Origin: Labyrinthula sp. Ha
Taxonomy: Eukaryota; Sar; Bigyra; Labyrinthulida; Labyrinthulaceae
DNA: 64,000 bases
Assembly: GCA_015227615.1 (NCBI GenBank)
Contig: JAALGZ010000005.1
Location: forward strand, 310,001 to 374,000
Direction of reading: 5' to 3'
Shown: positions 59,267 to 64,000 of the stretch, one piece after another
Layout: the number at the start of each line of letters is the position of its first letter
Position numbering within the stretch: position 1 is the stretch's first letter
Translations under genes and position numbers: made by a program
The notes under the pieces: model-generated
Told to the model about the DNA's origin: nothing
Database searches by the model: none
The model's input: the letters and a program-made list of their open reading frames with translations, nothing else

Positions 59267-61333
59267 TCAAAACAACCCAAACCAACCAGCCTGCTTTTCC
59301 TGTTTCTTTCTTATCTTTTCTGCCAAAGAAGCAAAGTTTTCTGCCTCTTTGCTTACTCCAGTAGTCTTTTTATCCATAGATGCAAGCTTTTCAGCTCTTT
59401 GCACCAAACTTTGTAATGAACTCTGAATGTTTGCAGCTGCTCTTGAAGCTTTCTTTTCCCGCACATTTCCTTCTTTAACTTGTTCAAGCTTCTTATCAAA
59501 GAGTTTTTTCTTATTTTCTTTCACTTGTTTTTCAGGGTTAGAGCGGATGTTTTTAACAGGAGAGAGTTCTTTTAACTGCCCAGCTCTGTGTCTAACTATC
59601 ATGCTTAATCTGTTGAAACACAATACACATACTCTCTTTTGAACAGCAACCTGATTATCATAAAATATCATTTTCTTTTTAGCACATTTAACACAACAAA
59701 ATCGAAAGCAATAGTGGCACTTTTTAGAGTATACGTTTTTTGTAAGCAGCAGGTTAAACCCCTGCACTGGATGAGATAATTTTTCATGCAGACAGCATTC
59801 ACACTTTTCAGGGTGTCTCTTGCCGTCCGAATCCGTTTTCAAAACTGGAAGTAGTTCAGGAGAAATCTTTTGCAATTTTTCAACTTGTTCCTGAGGAGCC
59901 TGGCGCTGGCGAAACTTTTGAAACCCTGCTTCTAGGGAAGCCGAATCCTTAACTTTGTGTCTGTAAATTCCAGGTCTACAGCCAAACGAACCTAGAAGAG
60001 TAAGAAGTGCCCTCTTATGGACTGGTTCCCATTTGATTAGCGCTTCAAGTTGTTGTATTATAGACAAGATTTCATTTCCATTGCCTCCCCAATCCAAGAA
60101 ACACCTCACAAGTCGAAGGAAATGAGCTTCCTTTCCCTTCACAAAGTTAACTTTTGTCACAGTTGAAAAGGAGGGAGTAAATCCAGCTATAAATAAACTT
60201 TCCGATACAGTTAAGACGTTTTCGACTGTGTAATTAAGGAGACACAGGTCCGCCAGGGAAATCCCATCTGCATTTCTAATCTCTAGTAAATGACTTGGAA
60301 AGTCAGTAATGACATTTATTATATTCAACAAAGGATCTAAACTGTTAGGTTGACAGAAATAAGATTCTACAGCTACGAAAACTGGTGTTCTATTTTGCAT
60401 ATCGGTTACAAAACAATCGGAGAATTCAAGGTCAGATTTTACACGCTCAAAGAGGATTTCGAAAGTCTTACTCTTTAGCGAAACAGCAGCGTAATGTAAA
60501 GGTGTGAGTAAACTATTATCAAAGGAAGATAGTAGAAGATCTTCGTGTTTTAGAAGAATATCAACGAAGAGGGTTTTGTAGCCGAGGAAAGCAATATAGT
60601 GCAGTAAAGTTGCACCTGCTTCATCAATCTCCATCAGGGTCAGTGGGTTTCCTTCAAGAACTACATTCTTCAGCTTTTCATGCTCAAGTAAATAAACAAA
60701 AGTCTGTGATTTGGGTGGTTTAGAGAGTATAGCATGATCGTAAACTTGATACCAAAGCGTGTAACTTAAAGAGTCAGTTACTTTATTTCCAAGCTGTCGG
60801 AAGACTAAATGTTTTTTCCAAGTCAACAATAAAACTTCCAAAAAAGCAGTATTGCACGAAACTTTTATAAGCATAGGTTTGAAAGATTGTTTGCATATAG
60901 AAAAACGAAAAGAAAGAGTAAAGTATTCGTCAAGTTCGCAAACCTGGAGATCTGAAGTAGTCTCGAAAGTACAACAGAAGAGAACCTTCTGAACCTCAGA
61001 CTTCGCATAGTGAACAAGTAAGCAATCTGAAAACAGGGTAAATTGAAACTTTTTCGTTTCTTCTTTTTTAGATTCGTCCATTGAAAACACAGAAATATCA
61101 CCGTTTTGAACCAACGCTCTGGCTTTTGAGCCATTCCTTAAGTGAGTAACTAATTCCAAAGGAAACTCACTAAATAAAAAATTCCCAATAAAAAAATCTT
61201 CAGAATCTGATTTTCTAAGTAACACTGATTCAAAAAAGTACTTTTTTTTGGCGATGCTGTTTTGAATTGTTGATATATCCGTGTTGCTTAGGTAGCTTTG
61301 GTTTGTTTGTTCATCGTCCTCTGTTTTTGGCAT
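59267..61333 (-). CDS. PH / ankyrin / FYVE-like zinc-finger protein
   Basis: 688 aa, intronless. Order: PH-like domain (about 70-176: ALVQNGDISVF, FQFTLFSDCLLVHYAK, closing helix LEVLLLTWKKHL), ankyrin repeats (about 237-325: AGATLLHYIAFLGYKT, LLTPLHYAAVSLKSKT, NRTPVFVAVES), an FYVE-type zinc finger (511-572) with Cys511-x2-Cys514, 539-x2-542, 547-x2-550 and 569-x2-572, and a charged coiled-coil tail (about 595-685) ending WFGLF. The eight-cysteine spacing fits FYVE, but the WxxD and R(R/K)HHCR lipid-binding motifs are absent (the equivalent is YSKKCHYCFRFC), so PI3P binding is doubtful. Likely a membrane-trafficking or Rho-GEF-related adaptor; no DH domain is present. Confidence 0.85.
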   Translation of the reverse strand: MPKTEDDEQTNQSYLSNTDISTIQNSIAKKKYFFESVLLRKSDSEDFFIGNFLFSEFPLELVTHLRNGSKARALVQNGDISVFSMDESKKEETKKFQFTLFSDCLLVHYAKSEVQKVLFCCTFETTSDLQVCELDEYFTLSFRFSICKQSFKPMLIKVSCNTAFLEVLLLTWKKHLVFRQLGNKVTDSLSYTLWYQVYDHAILSKPPKSQTFVYLLEHEKLKNVVLEGNPLTLMEIDEAGATLLHYIAFLGYKTLFVDILLKHEDLLLSSFDNSLLTPLHYAAVSLKSKTFEILFERVKSDLEFSDCFVTDMQNRTPVFVAVESYFCQPNSLDPLLNIINVITDFPSHLLEIRNADGISLADLCLLNYTVENVLTVSESLFIAGFTPSFSTVTKVNFVKGKEAHFLRLVRCFLDWGGNGNEILSIIQQLEALIKWEPVHKRALLTLLGSFGCRPGIYRHKVKDSASLEAGFQKFRQRQAPQEQVEKLQKISPELLPVLKTDSDGKRHPEKCECCLHEKLSHPVQGFNLLLTKNVYSKKCHYCFRFCCVKCAKKKMIFYDNQVAVQKRVCVLCFNRLSMIVRHRAGQLKELSPVKNIRSNPEKQVKENKKKLFDKKLEQVKEGNVREKKASRAAANIQSSLQSLVQRAEKLASMDKKTTGVSKEAENFASLAEKIRKKQEKQAGWFGLF

Positions 61334-61362
61334 TTATTTTGGGCCACATAGCCCTGACGGAA
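61334..61362. promoter_or_regulatory. 29-bp bidirectional promoter, FYVE-like / JmjC
   Basis: The divergent start codons at 61333 and 61363 are separated by 29 bp only. It contains TTTTGGGCC (61337-61345) fused to GGGCCACATAGCCC (61341-61354), a near palindrome also present inside MITE copies B, C and D. Confidence 0.55.
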
Positions 61363-62736
61363 ATGACCTCAAGAATACCTGGATCTAACGGTTCAAAGAA
61401 GCAAAAATTGTCTTCAGAGTTTTCAGGGATTTTGCATCCGTTAAGCGAAGAAGCATTCTTTGAACAAATTTGGGAAAAGAAACATGTGTTCATTGAAGGT
61501 GTGAATGAGAATGATAAACTCAAGTTTGGCTTGGATGACTTATTCTTAAATATAAGAAACAATGAACTCTTTTTCTCTCAGCATTTGAACGCATGTAAAG
61601 CTATTAATGGGGACCAAATTACACATTCATCAGATTCCAGTATTAAGAAAGAAGAAGCTAAGGCACTTTGGGAGACAGGATACACATTTCAGTTTTTTCA
61701 GCCACAATGTTACAAAAGCACTGTTGGAGACAGGTTGTACAAGACGCTATTTCAACTTGAAGAAGAATTTTCTTGTTTATGGGGTTGTAATGTATATCTT
61801 ACACCAAACGCTTCACAAGGCCTACAACCCCATTATGATGATGCCGAGGTTTTCGTGGTGCAGACTGAGGGATATAAGGAGTGGAACATCTATGAGTCAA
61901 ACGACCCAGCTTCACGATTAACTCTAGAATCTAGTGGACCGCTTCCTGTAGAAAAGTATGGCAAAGTTGTAGACACTTATACATTGAAACCAGGAGATGT
62001 TCTATATCTACCACGCGGCACAATTCATGCTGCAAGAACAGTGGAGGGTAGAGGCCACTCTGTTCATGTCACTATATCAACGTATCAGAGGAATGCAATT
62101 TGTGACTTGCTTCCCTCCTTACTGACCAGCCTTGTAAATGATGTTGCAATAAATAATTATGCTCTCAGAGTTGGTGTTCCCATTAAGAGGTGTGACATGG
62201 CTTCCGCAGAATCTTGGCCCAAGCTGTTGCAACACCAAGTAGGAAAGGCAATGAAAACCTTGGCTAGTGATCCAATACTTCTTCAGCGCGTAGCGGTGAA
62301 CTCCATGGAAGAATTTCAACTAGACTTTGTGTTGAATAGATTACCTCCGCCTCTTGCCCCCCCAACAAAGGTCAAGTTATTGTTAGGGCAAAAATATAGA
62401 ACGGTTCACCCATCTAGATTCGCTTTATTGTTTGAAGAAAAGCAAGAAGAACCTGAGCTTGATGATACGAACTCAGAAGATACAGCAAACGGTAGCTTCT
62501 TCTTATGTAAAATTTATTCTTGTTATGGTAACTCAAGGGAAAGTCATATGGGACTAAATGGATCTAATACAGAAAAAGAGAGTTTGGATGACTGTATATC
62601 AGTTGATGTTACTCCGTCGCAAAAAACCTTTCTCACCAATTTAAAATTACAGTACCCTTCATTTGCAGTTCTGGAGAGTGAAGAATACCGTCCACTGCTT
62701 GAAATTCTCAACGTTGCTGGCGTCCTGGAGAACTGA
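61363..62736 (+). CDS. JmjC oxygenase, RIOX (NO66/MINA53) type
   Basis: 457 aa from ATG 61363 (MTSRIPGSNG). The frame is open further upstream, but that part overlaps the neighbouring FYVE gene and has no ATG. The iron-binding triad is HYD (His157, Asp159) and His222 in LPRGTIHAAR; the beta-barrel strands GCNVYLTPNASQGLQPHYDD and YLPRGTIHAARTVEGRGHSV are close to NO66/MINA. These enzymes use Fe(II) and 2-oxoglutarate to hydroxylate histidine in ribosomal proteins (uL2 or eL27-type substrates) and act in nucleolus or nucleus. The winged-helix C-terminal part is present but a low-complexity insert near residues 368-405 (EEPELDDTNSEDTANGSFF) is unusual. Substrate choice between the two branches is not clear. 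Confidence 0.92.
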   Translation: MTSRIPGSNGSKKQKLSSEFSGILHPLSEEAFFEQIWEKKHVFIEGVNENDKLKFGLDDLFLNIRNNELFFSQHLNACKAINGDQITHSSDSSIKKEEAKALWETGYTFQFFQPQCYKSTVGDRLYKTLFQLEEEFSCLWGCNVYLTPNASQGLQPHYDDAEVFVVQTEGYKEWNIYESNDPASRLTLESSGPLPVEKYGKVVDTYTLKPGDVLYLPRGTIHAARTVEGRGHSVHVTISTYQRNAICDLLPSLLTSLVNDVAINNYALRVGVPIKRCDMASAESWPKLLQHQVGKAMKTLASDPILLQRVAVNSMEEFQLDFVLNRLPPPLAPPTKVKLLLGQKYRTVHPSRFALLFEEKQEEPELDDTNSEDTANGSFFLCKIYSCYGNSRESHMGLNGSNTEKESLDDCISVDVTPSQKTFLTNLKLQYPSFAVLESEEYRPLLEILNVAGVLEN

Positions 62737-62928
62737 AACGGATTAATAGAGCGCCCTCCTCCAGTAAATAATCTTGCAGGTAGACCTAGTTAAGAATGTA
62801 CTGTGTTTATTAGTTTCCACTCACTATAATGAAAGTACCCAACATAGAGTTCTAGCTTGTGCAACGTGTCAGTGTAATAAATGAGACAACGTTGACCAAT
62901 TTCCACAGATATTAGTGTGTACTGCATG

Positions 62929-63719
62929 TTACACTTTGAAAATATATAGTAAAACTCTGCCATACTCTTCTTCAGGGTCTATGTCTTCGTTCCATTGGAT
63001 CTCTTGCCTATGAACTGTTTTCAACCCTGCTTCAGCAGCTTTTCTAAGAAAAGAAGGTGCAACTTCTTCTTTATTGTCATGATGCATAAATGTGCAGTAA
63101 ATCCTTCCGGTTTCCGGTTTAGATGTTTGTAGCAAGGTTGCAATGAGTTTATCATGCTCGGTGTTCAGCCAGAGAGTATCTGCCATTATTACTGTGTCAA
63201 ACTTTCCTTGGTTCAAGAGTAGTACTTTTTCAATATTACCCTGATCTCCCCAAGAAAGTCCTTCAGCGTGAAAATTTAAACACTGAGAACCAAAGTTCTT
63301 GGCGAAGTTTGCTTTCAGTGCAGATATTATTGACTCATCTGGATAATCCGTCGCGATGACCTTCTTGGGTGAAAGTAGAAGAGAAACAAAAGATGGAACA
63401 GCTGCGCCCGCCCCAAGCTCCAAAACTGTTTTATTTTCTATTGATTTTACATTATTAATAAGATATTCTGCCAGAGTTAATGAACTCTGCCATACGAACT
63501 GGGCCATTAAGGTGGACTTTCCATCTATACTAAACTTAATAGGTAGGGTGTACTGGAAACTTTCAAATGCAGTTCATTGCTTAGGGGATTTTTCAGTACT
63601 GTTTTATTGGCAATCTGTTTGTTCTGAGGGAATGTATAGATATATTCTTCATCCGGAGCACCATGGTTGACCCGAGCTTCACCAAACAGGTGGTCAACCG
63701 CCAAGTCAATCTCTGCCAT
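62929..63719 (-). CDS. Class I SAM methyltransferase, EFM7/NNT1-like
   Basis: Exons 63719-63554 and 63524-62929 give 253 aa. Motif I is VLELGAGAAVPS, motif II VIATDYPDES, and the post-motif segment is FDTVIMADTLWLNTEHDKL, which resembles EFM7/NNT1 (family Methyltransf_16), enzymes that methylate elongation factor eEF1A. The N-terminal exon (MAEIDLAVDHLFGEARVNHG) contains the PDEEYIYTF region; splicing gives KVSNGKSTLMAQFVWQSSL. Several open frames start upstream without ATG. Nicotinamide-type or METTL21-type methyltransferases are alternatives. The gene is convergent with JmjC (192 bp). Confidence 0.85.
63525..63553 (-). other. 29-nt intron in EFM7-like gene
   Basis: GTACAC...AGTATAG; joins KVS to NGKSTLMAQ. 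The unspliced frame stops at the 3' splice site. Confidence 0.88.
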
Positions 63720-64000
63720 ACAATTCCGTAGTAATGCCACACTATATTTATTGTACTTCTATAACTTTTTTTGTTGGGGTGAAGTTGACGAAGTCTATGT
63801 GTCTTGTTGTCTATACTTAGTGCCGAATAAAACTCGGTTACCAACTAAAGAATTCTTCTACGAAATATGTTCCTATAAGCACAAAAAAAGAACCCATGGC
63901 TTGATTCCTGGTATAATATGTTTCTTATGTAGCTACTTTGCCCTTCAAAAACTCTAAGAAAAATAAATTCTAACCCTAGTGGTTACATGCTGCACTTTAG
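63720..64000. other. Window end, no gene seen
   Basis: AT-rich, upstream of the EFM7-like gene; no conserved coding sequence recognised. Confidence 0.5.

Noticed and set aside
61267-61362. Upstream extension of the JmjC frame
   Set aside because: No ATG, and it overlaps the start of the divergent FYVE-like gene; the first ATG at 61363 is better.
5195-61363. CRISPR arrays, operons, bacterial promoters, ribosome-binding sites
   Set aside because: The window is eukaryotic nuclear DNA; no regularly spaced repeats or co-directional operon packing are present.

Overview
The window is strongly AT-rich nuclear DNA from a eukaryote, probably unicellular. The evidence is spliceosomal introns, mitochondrial-import and Golgi genes, the standard stop codons, and no operons. 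I cannot place it in a lineage. Its most distinctive trait is intron size: nine well-supported introns are only 27-31 nt long (GT..AG, mostly GTA...TAG), plus one optional 29-nt intron. Introns this short are known from a few protists such as Blastocystis and some ciliates, but the gene set here (COQ8, mitochondrial OBG, TIM13, beta-carbonic anhydrase) points to an organism with an aerobic mitochondrion.

Genes sit in tight islands separated by 5-9 kb of decayed, gene-free DNA. Island 1 (about 1.3-5.2 kb): a TLC-domain membrane protein, an SLC35B3-like nucleotide-sulfate transporter and COQ8. Island 2 (12.3-14.8 kb): mitochondrial OBG GTPase, SYS1 and a Tim17/22/23-like protein. Island 3 (24.3-26.2 kb): an orphan 85-aa protein and an L-type-lectin-like membrane receptor. 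Island 4 (28.4-32.3 kb): a class I glutamine amidotransferase-like protein and an insulysin-type M16 protease. Island 5 (40.7-43.1 kb): an intact hAT transposase gene and TIM13. Island 6 (52.2-53.4 kb): a short SPF45-like protein and beta-carbonic anhydrase. Island 7 (58.8-63.7 kb): an orphan coiled-coil protein, a PH/ankyrin/FYVE-like protein, a RIOX-type JmjC oxygenase and an EFM7-like methyltransferase. Within islands, convergent stop codons are often only 4-54 bp apart, and divergent start codons 29 or 68 bp apart.

The gene-free DNA holds six old copies (A-F) of one non-autonomous hAT-type MITE, with 8-bp target duplications still readable in most. It also holds a decayed LINE at about 48.2-49.5 kb and badly broken LTR-retrotransposon fossils near 33-35 kb and 39 kb. 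Two sequence themes link promoters: an exact TTTTGGGC octamer, found by eye only upstream of genes, and a GGGCCACATAGCCC-like palindrome shared by one bidirectional promoter and the interiors of the MITEs.

Many genes serve organelle or endomembrane functions: mitochondrial translation or ribosome assembly (OBG), ubiquinone synthesis (COQ8), import (TIM13, Tim17-like), Golgi traffic and sulfation (SYS1, SLC35B3), and the secretory pathway (lectin). They are not arranged as one pathway; the set looks like a sample of housekeeping genes.
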